Source: Anaerolineae bacterium (lineage in GTDB: Bacteria; Chloroflexota; Anaerolineae; Aggregatilineales; Phototrophicaceae). From it: 64,000 nt of DNA. Below the pieces are notes generated by a model, which worked only from the letters and a program-made list of their open reading frames with translations, was not told the origin of the DNA and did not search any database. The stretch covers positions 186,001 to 250,000 of the forward strand of contig JAFLCG010000001.1 of NCBI GenBank assembly GCA_017303635.1, in the 5' to 3' direction. The translations under genes and the position numbers were made by a program. Below are positions 8,127 to 17,231 of the stretch, one piece after another. Positions within the stretch are counted from its first letter, which is position 1. The number at the start of each line of letters is the position of its first letter.

Positions 8127-9863
8127 TTAAATGCCGTAGTCGGCTGCAAATAACCCGGCTTCGGGCAAGTCAGGCGGGTTTTCGTCATACAACCAGGCCA
8201 GGAACAGCGCATCGAGTTCCTGCCCGCTGACCTGTTCCGCGATACGGATGAAGTCCTCGGTGGTGGCGTTGCTGTCGCGATAGGTTTCATAGTACTGGCG
8301 CAGGATGGTGAAAAAGTCATCATCGCCCACCCGCAGCCGCAGCGCATGGAGGGTCAGGGCACCGCGTTGATAAACGCCCTGGTTGAACATATTCTCGGCT
8401 GTGACCACCGCCGGGGCTGTCGGGCTAAAACTCAGCAATCCGCTGGCTTGCAGCATGGTGTTCAATTCAAGGGTTTCTAACAACTGGGCCACATTGCGGA
8501 AGGTCAGGGTGACGTCTTCAATGGGCAGCGCCTCGAAAATGGCTACCAGATCAGCCGCGGGTAGGCCATCAGCCGGGATATCCGCGAGCGCGGTGTTGAT
8601 CTGTTCATCGCTCAACTGGCTGCCACCAAAGGCTCGCAGGAGGGATTCGACCTCAGACTCGGACAGGATCGCGTCGGACTCGCCCACGATCGCGCCTAAC
8701 TGTGAGCCGATGAAGGCATCTTTGGGCAGGGTAGCCAGTACACCGATGACACCTTCCTCATACTTCTGTTTCGCCTGCTCAGCCAGTGCATCAGCCCCGT
8801 CGATATGTTCAACCCACAGGAGCTCCGCATAGGAGGCAAAGCCCTCGTTCAGCCAGATGTCCTTCCAGTCGGTCACGCTGACAGAATCGCCAAACCATTG
8901 GTGGGCCAGCTCATGGACGACGATGACCTCTGCCTGCGACGAATCGGCGCCGTAGATGGGGCGAGTCTGTGTTTCCAGGGCGACCCCCAACTGGACATCG
9001 ACCACGATGGCCCCGGCTGTTTCAAAGGGATACGGGCCAAATAACTCTGTGAACAGCGCCAGGATTTCAGGCTGACGCGCGAAGGCTCGCACCTGTCGCT
9101 CGGTGAAATCGGTGGGGAAGTAATTGATGATAGGTAGGCCATCCGGCCCTTCCTGCCGTTCTTCACGGAATTCGGCAATATTGACCGTCGTCAGATAGCT
9201 TGCCATCGGTTCGGTGGCTTCAAACACGAACGTACGGGTATCGCCATTATCGGTCGGCTCCTGCGGGAGGCCGTTCGCTGCTACGCTGTAGGGTTCCGGT
9301 ACGGTGATACGGAAGGTGTAGCTGGCTTTGTCCAGCGGGTGATCGTTGACCGGGTACCAGCCCGCCGAACCGACGGGTTGAGAGGCGGTGAAAACGCCCT
9401 CCTCGAAGGGTGTGAAGCCGCCGATGGGCAGTCCGGCGGCAGCAATGGTTGCTGGTTCACCGTTGTAGGCGATCATCACGGTGAACTGCTCATCGGCTGC
9501 CAAGGCTGCGTCAGCGGGCAGGCTGATGACTAGTTCGCCGCCGTTCCGTTCAAAGGATGTGGCGACTTCGTTGACCGTGAGTTCGGTGATGGTGAAACCA
9601 ACAAAGTCCAGGTTGAAGGCGCTGAGGGGTTGGGTGGCCACTGCTTCAAGTGTGGCGCTGCCCGCAATAATCTTGCTTTCCGGATCATAGCTCAGGTCGA
9701 GCGTATAGTGCTGGACATCGTAACCGCCATTGCCGCTTTGCGGATACAGGCTGTCACCCAGGCCATCCGCGCCGGGTGCGTTATCCTGGGCCAGGGCAAG
9801 ACTAAAACTCATTGTCAGCATCAGTAGAATGAAGGTGGTCAGCCGCCAGATCGTGGGTCGCAT
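8127..9863 (-). CDS. Secreted M1 family metallopeptidase
   Basis: A 578-residue zinc peptidase with a signal peptide ending near ALAQ (residue 26). It has the M1 zinc motif HELAHQW (317-323) with the third ligand E340 in WLNEGFASY. The substrate-N-terminus motif, usually GAMEN, is replaced by GVALETQTRP just upstream. An N-terminal beta-sandwich precedes the catalytic domain and a helical tail (ends at WLYDENPPDLPEAG) follows; the tail is shorter than in full-length aminopeptidase N. It probably degrades extracellular peptides. It is separated by about 90 bases from the PCuAC gene downstream and may be co-transcribed. Altered GAMEN could change exopeptidase specificity. Confidence 0.92.
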   Translation of the reverse strand: MRPTIWRLTTFILLMLTMSFSLALAQDNAPGADGLGDSLYPQSGNGGYDVQHYTLDLSYDPESKIIAGSATLEAVATQPLSAFNLDFVGFTITELTVNEVATSFERNGGELVISLPADAALAADEQFTVMIAYNGEPATIAAAGLPIGGFTPFEEGVFTASQPVGSAGWYPVNDHPLDKASYTFRITVPEPYSVAANGLPQEPTDNGDTRTFVFEATEPMASYLTTVNIAEFREERQEGPDGLPIINYFPTDFTERQVRAFARQPEILALFTELFGPYPFETAGAIVVDVQLGVALETQTRPIYGADSSQAEVIVVHELAHQWFGDSVSVTDWKDIWLNEGFASYAELLWVEHIDGADALAEQAKQKYEEGVIGVLATLPKDAFIGSQLGAIVGESDAILSESEVESLLRAFGGSQLSDEQINTALADIPADGLPAADLVAIFEALPIEDVTLTFRNVAQLLETLELNTMLQASGLLSFSPTAPAVVTAENMFNQGVYQRGALTLHALRLRVGDDDFFTILRQYYETYRDSNATTEDFIRIAEQVSGQELDALFLAWLYDENPPDLPEAGLFAADYGI

Positions 9864-9945
9864 GTGGTTTTCCTGTCGCCAGTGAGATTGTTAGTCTATT
9901 TTACGCCTGAACAAACAATAAGTTTCTCTCTCCCAACAATCTTAA

Positions 9946-10311
9946 TTAGCTTTTTGTGTTGTTCACCAGCATGAGTAAGCCCTGAAGCGTGGTCAACATA
10001 CCCATATTGATGCGGTGGGTTACCCATACGCCCCGGGGTTCAGACGTGATCAGTCCGCCATCGCGCAGAACTTTGAGGTGATGCGAAATCGTCGGTTGTG
10101 TCAAGTCGAAGTGCCGTTCAATATCACAACCGCAGATTTGACCGCCGCCCTGGCTTATCAAGTCCAGAATTTGAACACGAATGGGGTTACTGAGTGCTTT
10201 GAACGCCAGTGCGAACTGCTCTGACTCGACAGTTCCCAGGCGTAGCTGGAGATTGGGATTGCAGACATAAGACTCTGACTGATCCTGGGTATTCGTCATC
10301 ACGAGGCTCAT
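9946..10311 (-). CDS. arsR: ArsR-family winged-helix repressor
   Basis: A 121-residue dimeric DNA-binding repressor. The winged helix runs from FKALSNPIRVQILDLI through LTQPTISHHLKVLRDGGLI to the wing GVWVTHRI. A Cys pair in QICGCDIERHF sits at the position of the classic metalloid-sensing ELCVCDL motif, which supports As(III)/Sb(III) sensing; an additional Cys lies near residue 17. GGAGAC precedes the ATG at 10311. It is divergent from the ACR3 arsenite exporter, so it is expected to repress both itself and the exporter until arsenite binds. Confidence 0.93.
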   Translation of the reverse strand: MSLVMTNTQDQSESYVCNPNLQLRLGTVESEQFALAFKALSNPIRVQILDLISQGGGQICGCDIERHFDLTQPTISHHLKVLRDGGLITSEPRGVWVTHRINMGMLTTLQGLLMLVNNTKS

Positions 10312-10376
10312 GATGTCTCCAATTCACTTCTGCTTTGGCTCGACTCGGTCTATGTGCTTACCCTAATTTTGCCTTA

Positions 10377-10398
10377 CATAGATAAGTTTCGATATATG
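10377..10398. promoter_or_regulatory. Candidate ArsR operator
   Basis: An imperfect dyad, CATAGATA and GATATATG separated by six bases, lies in the AT-rich spacer between the divergent arsR and acr3 genes. Position and AT-rich symmetry fit an ArsR/SmtB operator; binding is inferred. Confidence 0.45.
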
Positions 10399-10487
10399 CC
10401 TTCCTTCATCTCCCTAAAATGACATCCATTACTGAGGTGAGCCGGATGCGGGTGCTAGGATTTAGAAAAGTGTGGAAGGTTAGTGAT

Positions 10488-11654
10488 ATGAGCAATTCAT
10501 CATCGAATATAAACGAGAATCAGCGTGGCAGTGTGTTCGCACGGCTCTCAACACTGGATCGTTTCTTGCCCGTGTGGATCTTTGCGGCAATGGCGCTGGG
10601 AATTGCCCTGGGCAATCTATTTCCCGGATTAGCACCCGCGTTGGACTCCATCAAGCTGGATACGGTTTCGCTGCCCATAGCCATTGGTTTACTGTGGATG
10701 ATGTACCCGGTTCTGGCGAAGGTCAAATATGGGAAGATGCCCGAAGTCGCTGCTAACTGGAAAATGTCGGGAACATCGCTCTTTCTGAATTGGGTTGTTG
10801 GTCCCGCGTTGATGTTCGCGCTGGCGTGGCTGCTGCTGCCCGATCATCCCGAATATCGAACTGGTCTTATTCTCGTTGGTTTAGCGCGTTGTATTGCGAT
10901 GGTATTGATCTGGAACATGCTGGCGTGCGGCGATAGTGAGTACGCCGCAGTGCTGGTTGCCATCAACTCGGTTTTCCAGATTGTGATGTACACCGTCTTG
11001 GGCTACTTCTACCTGACAATCGTTCCACAATGGTTTGGTGGAAGCGCGGTTTCGCTCGATATCTCGATGTGGGAGATTGCCAAAAGTGTGCTGATCTTCC
11101 TCGGTATTCCGCTTGCGGCTGGTTTCCTCACGCGCCTATTTTTGACCCGCGCCAAAGGTGAGGAATGGTACGAAACAAAGTTCGTGCCAAGACTATCCCC
11201 AACAGCCATAATCGGATTGCTGTTCACCATCGTAATGATGTTCTCCCTGAAGGGCGATGTGATCCTTGAGCGACCGCTCGATGTCGTTCGCATCGCACTG
11301 CCACTTCTGATCTACTTCATGATCATGTTCAGCGTGTCATTTGGAATCTCGTATCTGTTGAAGTTCCCATATTCGGATACGGCGACCATCTCCTTTACCG
11401 CCGCTGGCAATAACTTTGAACTGGCAATCGCGGTGGCTATTGGCGTATTTGGGCTGGCATCGGGTGAAGCACTAGCGACCGTTGTCGGTCCACTGATCGA
11501 AGTACCCGCGCTGATCGCGCTCGTGTATTTGTCTCTCTGGCTCGGTCGCCGTCTTTATCCAAGCGATCCACTTTGGCAATCACCCGCCAAATCTGCTCTC
11601 AAACAGGCACCAGCGCCTGAAAGCGCATTCAGTACAACTGGAGCAAAGTCATGA
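10488..11654 (+). CDS. acr3: ACR3 family arsenite efflux transporter
   Basis: A 388-residue integral membrane protein with about ten hydrophobic segments. The ACR3 signature LARCIAMVLIWNMLACGD contains the conserved Cys needed for As(III) transport, and FTAAGNNFELAIAVAIGVFG is the second typical block. It exports arsenite using the proton motive force. I place the start at ATG 10488, preceded by GGAAGG, because the 23 residues of the longer frame are not membrane-like and not conserved in the family. Its stop overlaps the next ORF (ATGA), so the zinc-ribbon protein is co-translated. Regulation by the divergent ArsR is expected. Confidence 0.95.
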   Translation: MSNSSSNINENQRGSVFARLSTLDRFLPVWIFAAMALGIALGNLFPGLAPALDSIKLDTVSLPIAIGLLWMMYPVLAKVKYGKMPEVAANWKMSGTSLFLNWVVGPALMFALAWLLLPDHPEYRTGLILVGLARCIAMVLIWNMLACGDSEYAAVLVAINSVFQIVMYTVLGYFYLTIVPQWFGGSAVSLDISMWEIAKSVLIFLGIPLAAGFLTRLFLTRAKGEEWYETKFVPRLSPTAIIGLLFTIVMMFSLKGDVILERPLDVVRIALPLLIYFMIMFSVSFGISYLLKFPYSDTATISFTAAGNNFELAIAVAIGVFGLASGEALATVVGPLIEVPALIALVYLSLWLGRRLYPSDPLWQSPAKSALKQAPAPESAFSTTGAKS

Positions 11655-11893
11655 TTTGCTACATTTGTGAAACATCCGCGAGACCAGGCGGCTCACGCTA
11701 TGGCATTCGCCCCGCAGTTGGAGTCTGCCATCACTGCGGTATCGGGGTCTGTGTCGAACACAGCTATCGCGCTAAAGAGTTTGGTGCACCACTCTTGTGT
11801 AAGGAGTGTGCAGAATTGGCGCAAAGTGTGGAGTGGCAGGTTTCACAACCGTCTCCGCTGGACTGCCCAATGCCGCCAGTAGCGCTCAAATGA
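11651..11893 (+). CDS. DUF2180-like zinc-binding small protein
   Basis: An 80-residue protein with B-box-like zinc ligands: C3, C6, C26, C29, C34, H37, C50 and C53 (MICYICET, VCHHCGIGVCVEH, LLCKECAEL). The pattern resembles DUF2180 proteins, small metal-binding proteins that often accompany arsenic genes. The ATG overlaps the acr3 stop by four bases, so it is the last gene of the arsenic operon. Role is unknown; metal or metalloid binding, or protein interaction with the exporter, are possibilities by inference only. Confidence 0.85.
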   Translation: MICYICETSARPGGSRYGIRPAVGVCHHCGIGVCVEHSYRAKEFGAPLLCKECAELAQSVEWQVSQPSPLDCPMPPVALK

Positions 11894-11894
11894 A

Positions 11895-11916
11895 CGGCCC
11901 AGCTTGCGCCGGGCCG
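11895..11916. terminator. GC-rich hairpin ending rnpB and the arsenic operon
   Basis: CGGCCC and GGGCCG form a stem with two further GC pairs inside and a TTGC loop. It begins one base after the DUF2180 stop and two bases from the 3' end of RNase P RNA. The T-run is weak on both sides. Confidence 0.5.
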
Positions 11917-11917
11917 G

Positions 11918-12278
11918 TGTTCAGGTCAACGTTTAAGCCGCCTTCTGTACCCCTTGCGGGGTGGTGACCATCTCTCTCGTCCGGTCGTTACCGACCGTGT
12001 CATGCAGCCTACCCGGTGCTTTTTGCGGGACGGGCCGCCCCAATGCACCTGCTTGGCCTTGCTCCCGGTAGGGTTTGCCTGGCCGCGACCATCGCTGACC
12101 GCGCCGGTGGTCTCTTACACCGCCGTTTCACCCTCACCCTTGCGGGCAATGCACTTCTCTGTGGCACTGTTCCATCGGGTTACCCCGTCTGGCCGTTAGC
12201 CAGCACCGCGCCCTGTGGAGGGCGGACTTTCCTCACCCCTGAACGAGCAGGGGCGCGGTCACCCGGTCGGCCTGAACA
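11918..12278 (-). ncRNA. rnpB: RNase P RNA, bacterial class A
   Basis: The complement carries the universally conserved parts of the ribozyme: GAGGAAAGTCCGCC near the 5' side, CAGTGCCACAGAGA, GGTGAAACGGCGGTGTAAGAG, ACCGGGAGCAAGGCCAAGC (one base shown short of the limit), and GGGTAGGCTGC followed by the closing ACAGAAGGCGGCTTA. The ends are set by helix P1: TGTTCAGG at the 5' end pairs perfectly with CCTGAACA at the 3' end. Length, about 361 nucleotides, is typical. RNase P RNA cleaves the 5' leader of pre-tRNAs together with protein RnpA. It is convergent with the arsenic operon and divergent from the GT-C gene. Confidence 0.96.
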
Positions 12279-12285
12279 CAGGCGG

Positions 12286-12291
12286 ATTATA
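12286..12291 (-). promoter_or_regulatory. -10 element of the rnpB promoter
   Basis: The complement reads TATAAT, seven bases before the predicted 5' end of RNase P RNA. This is the correct spacing for a sigma-70 type -10 box; no clear -35 box is visible. Confidence 0.65.
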
Positions 12292-12332
12292 CGCGCCGCC
12301 AGAGGCGGGGGGATAGGGTACAATGGCTGCTT

Positions 12333-14141
12333 ATGAATAGGCGCTTTCACCTCACTTCAAGGCACTGGGCGTTGCTCACAGCGCTCTTGGTGCTGATCGC
12401 GGCCAGCCGCAGCCTGCGCTGGCCTGACCTGCTCATGAACCCGGACGAGGTCTGGTCAGTCTGGCAGTCGGTCGGTTCTCCGCTGGAGATCATCAGCCGC
12501 ACCCCATATGATTGGCCGCCGGGTTACTTTTTGCTGATGGGCTTCTGGCAGGCATTAATCGGTACTGAGCCGCTGCTTATGCGTGTACCCGGTTTAACCG
12601 CCCAACTCATCGGCTGTGCCATCATGTACCGGGTGGGTCGCCGCCTGACCGATCATAGCGGCGGGTTGCTGGGTGGGCTGGCCTTTGCGGCCCTTGGTTT
12701 GGTCATCCAGATCAGCCTGGATGTACGCGGCTATGCGTTGCTGCTGGTGTTCTATCCACTGGCCTTCTGGTTCACCCTGCGTTACTTTGATCGCCCCGGC
12801 TGGCGGCGGGCGGTGGCGTTAGGAGTCATGCTGGCAGCGTGCTTTTATACCTCTGTGACCGCCAGTGTCATGCTGCTGGGGTTAGGGCTGTATACGCTGT
12901 TCACTAGGCCGCGCCAGCTTTGGCGCTGGATCGTACCGGGTGGGTTGGCGTTGCTACTGGCGCTGCCGGATCTATGGAATAAGTTCGGTGTGGCCGGGAA
13001 CCGGCTGAATGCCTCCCTGGAAATCAAACTGCCGCCGCTGCCGGAAGCCTGGTTGACTCTGTGGTGGGTCTATCTGGGCAACGCCTGGCCGATTCTACTG
13101 CTGCTGTTGGCCCTAGCTGCGCTTGGAGCGCTGCGAGCACGCTCGTACCAGCGTGGGGTAGGGCTGTCGCTGCTGCTGGTGATCGGTTTGGTGCCCCTGG
13201 TGTTGTATGTGGGCAACCCTGTTATCGCTTTTTTCAATGGACGCTATAGTTCGGCAATGCTGATGCTGATCGCGCTGGGGCTGGGGGTTGGCCTGGCGGC
13301 GCATCCGCGCTGGGTGCGGCTGGCTACAGGGCTGATCCTGACCGCGTTACTGGTGGTACCGCTGCCCCAGACGGGTGAATACCAGGTTTTTGGAGTCAAC
13401 TCACCGCTGCAAACCAATCTCGAATGGCTGAAAACGCAGTTGGTGCCGGGGGATGCGGTCGTGCTCGATCCGGTCAACGAATGTGGCAAAGCTGAAGAGT
13501 GGGATTATCACCTGCGGCGCAGCTTTCCGACCGGGTTGACCTTCGTCAGTGATCCATCCGGCTATCGCCGGGTCTGGTATATCGCTCGCGGCACCGGGCA
13601 GACAGCAGAACTGCTGGAGGCGGTACAGACCGCGCGACTGGCGGGACGGTTTGTGGGACCGCCGGGCTGCCTCTTCCGGGTCTACGAAGCCCCACCGGAC
13701 TCAGCCGGGATCTTGTTTGAAAACGGGATGCGTTTTCATGGGATAGATATTCTGGAAGGGGATATTCCCTGGAGCGCGCCTGTCGTCCGCCGCGAAGGAG
13801 AGTCCATCCGGGTGCGGTTGTGGTGGTCGGCGGATCGCCCGATTGATCGTGATTACAGCGTCGGGCTGTATATCCTTCGAGGGGAAAACATGGTGGTGCA
13901 GCTCGATGCACCGCCACAACTCACCAATCCACCCGGCTCATTCGCGGAGACCAGTCGCTGGCAAGTGGGACAGCTCTACAGTGAGGAACGTACTCTGGCG
14001 CTGCCTCTGCCAACGGCGCGGGGAACCTACGGTCTGAACCTGGCGATCTATTTCTGGGCAGATGGTCAGCGGGTCAATGCGCCGGGTTTGGATGATAACC
14101 GCCTGCTCTTTCTGCGACCGTTCCAGGTCATGGCCTACTGA
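12333..14141 (+). CDS. GT-C fold membrane glycosyltransferase (GT39-like)
   Basis: A 602-residue polytopic protein with about ten N-terminal membrane segments. The first loop has the acidic motif MNPDEVWS, the place where PMT/ArnT-type enzymes bind lipid-linked sugar and catalytic metal, and a second pattern PPGYFLLMGFWQ typical of the family. The C-terminal 230 residues are an extracytoplasmic beta-rich domain. Such enzymes move sugars from polyprenyl phosphate to proteins or lipids outside the membrane. TACAAT just upstream (12318-12323) could be a -10 box with a very short leader. It heads a cluster of five closely spaced genes. Substrate unknown. Confidence 0.85.
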   Translation: MNRRFHLTSRHWALLTALLVLIAASRSLRWPDLLMNPDEVWSVWQSVGSPLEIISRTPYDWPPGYFLLMGFWQALIGTEPLLMRVPGLTAQLIGCAIMYRVGRRLTDHSGGLLGGLAFAALGLVIQISLDVRGYALLLVFYPLAFWFTLRYFDRPGWRRAVALGVMLAACFYTSVTASVMLLGLGLYTLFTRPRQLWRWIVPGGLALLLALPDLWNKFGVAGNRLNASLEIKLPPLPEAWLTLWWVYLGNAWPILLLLLALAALGALRARSYQRGVGLSLLLVIGLVPLVLYVGNPVIAFFNGRYSSAMLMLIALGLGVGLAAHPRWVRLATGLILTALLVVPLPQTGEYQVFGVNSPLQTNLEWLKTQLVPGDAVVLDPVNECGKAEEWDYHLRRSFPTGLTFVSDPSGYRRVWYIARGTGQTAELLEAVQTARLAGRFVGPPGCLFRVYEAPPDSAGILFENGMRFHGIDILEGDIPWSAPVVRREGESIRVRLWWSADRPIDRDYSVGLYILRGENMVVQLDAPPQLTNPPGSFAETSRWQVGQLYSEERTLALPLPTARGTYGLNLAIYFWADGQRVNAPGLDDNRLLFLRPFQVMAY

Positions 14142-14153
14142 CGAGGAGCGCTG

Positions 14154-14678
14154 ATGGCTCGCTTCACCAATCGCTTTGGCGTGAACCGCTTTGAAGCCGA
14201 TGAATACTATCGGCTGGCGCTGGATGCCTACCGCAAAAAGTCCTCTACCAGTCTGGATGCCGCTGTGAATTACATCACGGATGCAATTGACATTTATCCC
14301 CGTCCGGAATACTACGCAGCCCGGGGTCTCTTCTACCTGGATGATGGTCTGACGGATAAAGCTCAGGCCGATTTTGAGCAGGCGCTGAAGTTATTCCCCA
14401 TGGAGATGCTGGCGCATTACGGGCGCGGCATCATCGCCTATGACGACAAGAACTGGGATGAAGCCATCGCTCATTTTGCGGATGCCTATCGGGCCGATGC
14501 CAAGCGCCCGGAGACAGTCTACTACCTGGCATTGGCGTATCATCACAAAGGCGAAAATCAGATCGCCCGGCAGGTGATGGAAGTAGCCTACAACCTGTTC
14601 CCGGAAGCGGATAAGCGCCGGAATGATGCCAACCGTTGGATGCGCGAACTGGACAAAATCCTCAAGCAAAAAGCCTGA
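14154..14678 (+). CDS. Tetratricopeptide repeat protein
   Basis: A 174-residue soluble protein made of about three TPR units (for example YYAARGLFYLDDGLTDKAQA and MLAHYGRGIIAYDDKNWDEA), with the small-large-Ala spacing of TPR helix pairs. No signal peptide. GAGGAG precedes the ATG, and the gene starts 12 bases after the GT-C stop, so it is in the same transcript. TPR proteins act as docking surfaces in complexes; the partner is unknown, and the glycosyltransferase or the downstream enzymes are candidates by position only. Confidence 0.85.
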   Translation: MARFTNRFGVNRFEADEYYRLALDAYRKKSSTSLDAAVNYITDAIDIYPRPEYYAARGLFYLDDGLTDKAQADFEQALKLFPMEMLAHYGRGIIAYDDKNWDEAIAHFADAYRADAKRPETVYYLALAYHHKGENQIARQVMEVAYNLFPEADKRRNDANRWMRELDKILKQKA

Positions 14679-14728
14679 ATCATTTTCAGGCTATACTGGC
14701 AAGAGGCACAGGAGCGGGGGGGAAATCC

Positions 14729-15394
14729 ATGAACAAAGATGAAGCACGTCGGAAAGTCTCGGAAATTGCCGGAGAGCATTTTCGCCGGGGGGACCCAGTC
14801 GGTTGGTTTGAGGCGTTGTATCAGCAATCAGCGGGGGATGCATCCTGGATTCCCTGGGCGGATATGCAGCCTAATCCCATGTTGGTGGAGTGGTTTGAAC
14901 GAGAGAAGATCAAGAGTGGGGGCAAGAGCGCCGTGGTCATTGGCTGCGGCCTGGGGGACGATGCGGAATATCTGGCGGCCATGGGTTATCAGGTGACCGC
15001 TTTCGATATTGCTCCAAGTGCGGTCGATTGGTGCAAGCAGCGCTACCCGCAAACGCGTGTCAATTATCAGGTGGCGGACTTATTCACCCTCTCACCCAAC
15101 TGGTTGTTTGATTTGGTGGTCGAAATCTATACGGTTCAGGCGCTGCCCACCGTCTTCCGCGAGCGCGCCATTACCAGTCTGTCCCGGTTGGTGGAGACTG
15201 GTGGCTATCTGCTGGCGATTGGACGCTATGCCAATTCCCCGGATGAGCAGGACTTGATGCCCTGGCCCCTGACCCGCGAGGAATTGGATGGTTATACTCG
15301 TGCCGGCCTGAATGAGATCCAGGTAGAAGTATTCCACGATCAGCAAACACCGCCTGTCCGCCGCTTTCGCGCCTTATATCGGAGAAGCACATGA
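14729..15394 (+). CDS. SAM-dependent methyltransferase, TPMT-like class I
   Basis: A 221-residue class I methyltransferase. Motif I is VVIGCGLGDDAEYLAA, followed by an acidic strand end (TAFDIAPSAVDWC) and a post-I segment NYQVADLF. The N-terminal W-rich region (PVGWFEALYQQ, WIPWADMQPNP) resembles thiopurine/thiol methyltransferases. The start at 14729 has GGAGCGGGGGG before it; the longer frame starting at 14636 would overlap the TPR gene. It overlaps the oxidoreductase gene by four bases (ATGA). Substrate unknown; thiol or small electrophile methylation is a family-based guess. Confidence 0.85.
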   Translation: MNKDEARRKVSEIAGEHFRRGDPVGWFEALYQQSAGDASWIPWADMQPNPMLVEWFEREKIKSGGKSAVVIGCGLGDDAEYLAAMGYQVTAFDIAPSAVDWCKQRYPQTRVNYQVADLFTLSPNWLFDLVVEIYTVQALPTVFRERAITSLSRLVETGGYLLAIGRYANSPDEQDLMPWPLTREELDGYTRAGLNEIQVEVFHDQQTPPVRRFRALYRRST

Positions 15395-16368
15395 CCGGGA
15401 AAATTCGCTGGGGTATCCTCGGCACCGCCAATATCGCCTATCGCCGCATCGTTCCAGCGATTCAATCTGCACGCAATGGGGTGGTGGCTGCCGTCGCCAG
15501 TCGTTCGCTGGCGAAAGCCCAATCCTTCGCTGCCGAGAAGGGTATCCCCACCGCACACGGCTCTTATGAAGCGCTGCTGGCTGACCCCAACATTGACGCC
15601 ATCTACAATCCATTGCCCAACAGCGAGCATGCAGTCTGGAGCATCCGGGCGGCGGAAGCCGGGAAGCCGGTGCTGTGCGAAAAGCCGCTGGCGAGCGATG
15701 CTGCTGAAGCTGGGCAAATCGTCGATGCCTTTGCCAAGCATAAACTGCTGCTGGCAGAAGGCTTTATGTACCGCTTTCACCCACAGACTCTCAAGGTCAA
15801 GGAGATGGTGGAGGCCGGCGCGGTTGGCGAAGTCCAGCAGATCAGCGCCAGCTTTACCTTTGCCCTTCGTAGTGACGAGAACATCCGCTTGAGTAAGGCG
15901 CTGGCCGGGGGTGGCCTGATGGATGTAGGTTGCTACCCCATCAGTTTGATGCGTCTGCTAACTGGCGAAGAACCGAGTGCCGTCCGGGCGCTGGCCCGTA
16001 TCGGCCAGTCCAGCCAGGTCGATGAGAATCTGGCTGGGGTGCTGATGTTCCCTTCTGGCATCATCGGCCATTTTGACTGCGGTGTACGGGCCTTCCGCTG
16101 CCAGCCCGCCGAGGTGCGTGGCACGACCGGGCGTATTGTGCTGGAAAAAGCCTTCACCATGGAGCCGAATGAACAGCCGGTGATCCGCTGGTGGCATGGT
16201 GAGGAATACGAGGAAATTACCCTGCCCGCTGTCAACCATTACACGTTGATGTTCGAGGCATTTGCGGATGCGCTGCTGGAAGGGAAAGCCTATCCCTTCA
16301 GTCCGGCGGATGCGGTGGCGAATATGCGCGTTATCGACCAACTGCGGGCAGCGGCGTTGGGTGCATGA
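15391..16368 (+). CDS. Gfo/Idh/MocA family oxidoreductase
   Basis: A 325-residue NAD(P)-dependent sugar or polyol dehydrogenase. The Rossmann start is IRWGILGTANIAYRRIVPA, and the family signature is GKPVLCEKPLASD with the catalytic-site EKP. The C-terminal alpha/beta domain supplies the substrate pocket (AGGGLMDVGCYPIS). It overlaps the methyltransferase before it and the sigma factor after it by four bases each, so all three are translated together. Closest functional types are trans-dihydrodiol or D-xylose dehydrogenase-like enzymes; the substrate is not decidable from sequence. Confidence 0.92.
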   Translation: MTGKIRWGILGTANIAYRRIVPAIQSARNGVVAAVASRSLAKAQSFAAEKGIPTAHGSYEALLADPNIDAIYNPLPNSEHAVWSIRAAEAGKPVLCEKPLASDAAEAGQIVDAFAKHKLLLAEGFMYRFHPQTLKVKEMVEAGAVGEVQQISASFTFALRSDENIRLSKALAGGGLMDVGCYPISLMRLLTGEEPSAVRALARIGQSSQVDENLAGVLMFPSGIIGHFDCGVRAFRCQPAEVRGTTGRIVLEKAFTMEPNEQPVIRWWHGEEYEEITLPAVNHYTLMFEAFADALLEGKAYPFSPADAVANMRVIDQLRAAALGA

Positions 16369-17231
16369 CGCCCACTTTTGATGAACTGCGCCCGAAGCTG
16401 TTTGCCATCGCCTACCGGATGCTCGGCAGTGTGGTGGAAGCCGAAGACGCGGTGCAGGAAACCTGGCTCCGGGCGCAGCGCGTCCACTGGGAAACCGTTC
16501 AGCATCCACCGGCTTTCCTGCGGAAGATGCTCATTCGCCTGTGCCTCGATGCACTGAAATCAGCGCGGGTCCATCGGGAAACCTACTACGGCGAATGGCT
16601 GCCGGAACCGCTGCCCACGCCCGATCCCGCTGAACAAGCCGAGGCGCTCTCCATCGCCCTGCTCCTGCTGATGGAGCGTCTCTCGGCGGAAGAGCGGGCG
16701 GTTTTTGTCCTGCGCGAATTGTACGACTACGACTATGCTGAAATCGCCGACCTGCTGGAGAAATCACAACCGGCCTGCCGGAAGATCTTCAGCCGCGCTC
16801 GCGCCCGCTTGAACGTGCCAGAAAGCCCCGTGTTGAGCCTCGATTCGCCAGAACACCACCGTCAGACTTTTTATCAGTTTATGGCGGCGCTCCAGGTCGG
16901 TGACCCGGCCGGGGTGCTGGCGCTGCTAGCACCGGATGTGACCAGCTTCTCCGATGGCGCAGGGGTGGTACCGGCAGCCATCCGCCCGATTGTGGGTGCC
17001 GAGGCGGTCAGCCGCTTCTTCCTTGGCTTGACGCACAAACTTCCGGCTGACTACAACGCGGAAGTCCATTCCTTCCATGGACGCGAGGGCGTGCTGTTCC
17101 GCAATGCCAGCGGTCAGGTGGTGGATGTGGTCTTGATAGAGGTGGTCGATGGCAAAATCCAGCGGATTTACTCGATCCTCGCGCCGGATAAGCTCCGTCA
17201 CCTGAACAGGTCAATGGAATCGACTTCGTAG
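16365..17231 (+). CDS. ECF41-type RNA polymerase sigma factor with SnoaL-like C-terminal domain
   Basis: A 288-residue ECF sigma factor. Region 2 is LFAIAYRMLGSVVEAEDAVQ with ETWLRAQR; region 4 is LPEEA-like LSAEERAVFVLRELYDYDYA. After residue 170 comes an NTF2/SnoaL-like domain with the DGGGK-position motif SDGAGVV and the C-terminal APDKL equivalent of the NPDKL motif, the hallmarks of ECF41. In that group the fused domain replaces a separate anti-sigma factor. ECF41 sigma factors often regulate an adjacent oxidoreductase or SnoaL/DoxX-like gene; here the coupled Gfo/Idh/MocA and methyltransferase genes are the likely targets. Its last 34 bases overlap the convergent DUF2721 gene. Confidence 0.92.
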   Translation: MTPTFDELRPKLFAIAYRMLGSVVEAEDAVQETWLRAQRVHWETVQHPPAFLRKMLIRLCLDALKSARVHRETYYGEWLPEPLPTPDPAEQAEALSIALLLLMERLSAEERAVFVLRELYDYDYAEIADLLEKSQPACRKIFSRARARLNVPESPVLSLDSPEHHRQTFYQFMAALQVGDPAGVLALLAPDVTSFSDGAGVVPAAIRPIVGAEAVSRFFLGLTHKLPADYNAEVHSFHGREGVLFRNASGQVVDVVLIEVVDGKIQRIYSILAPDKLRHLNRSMESTS

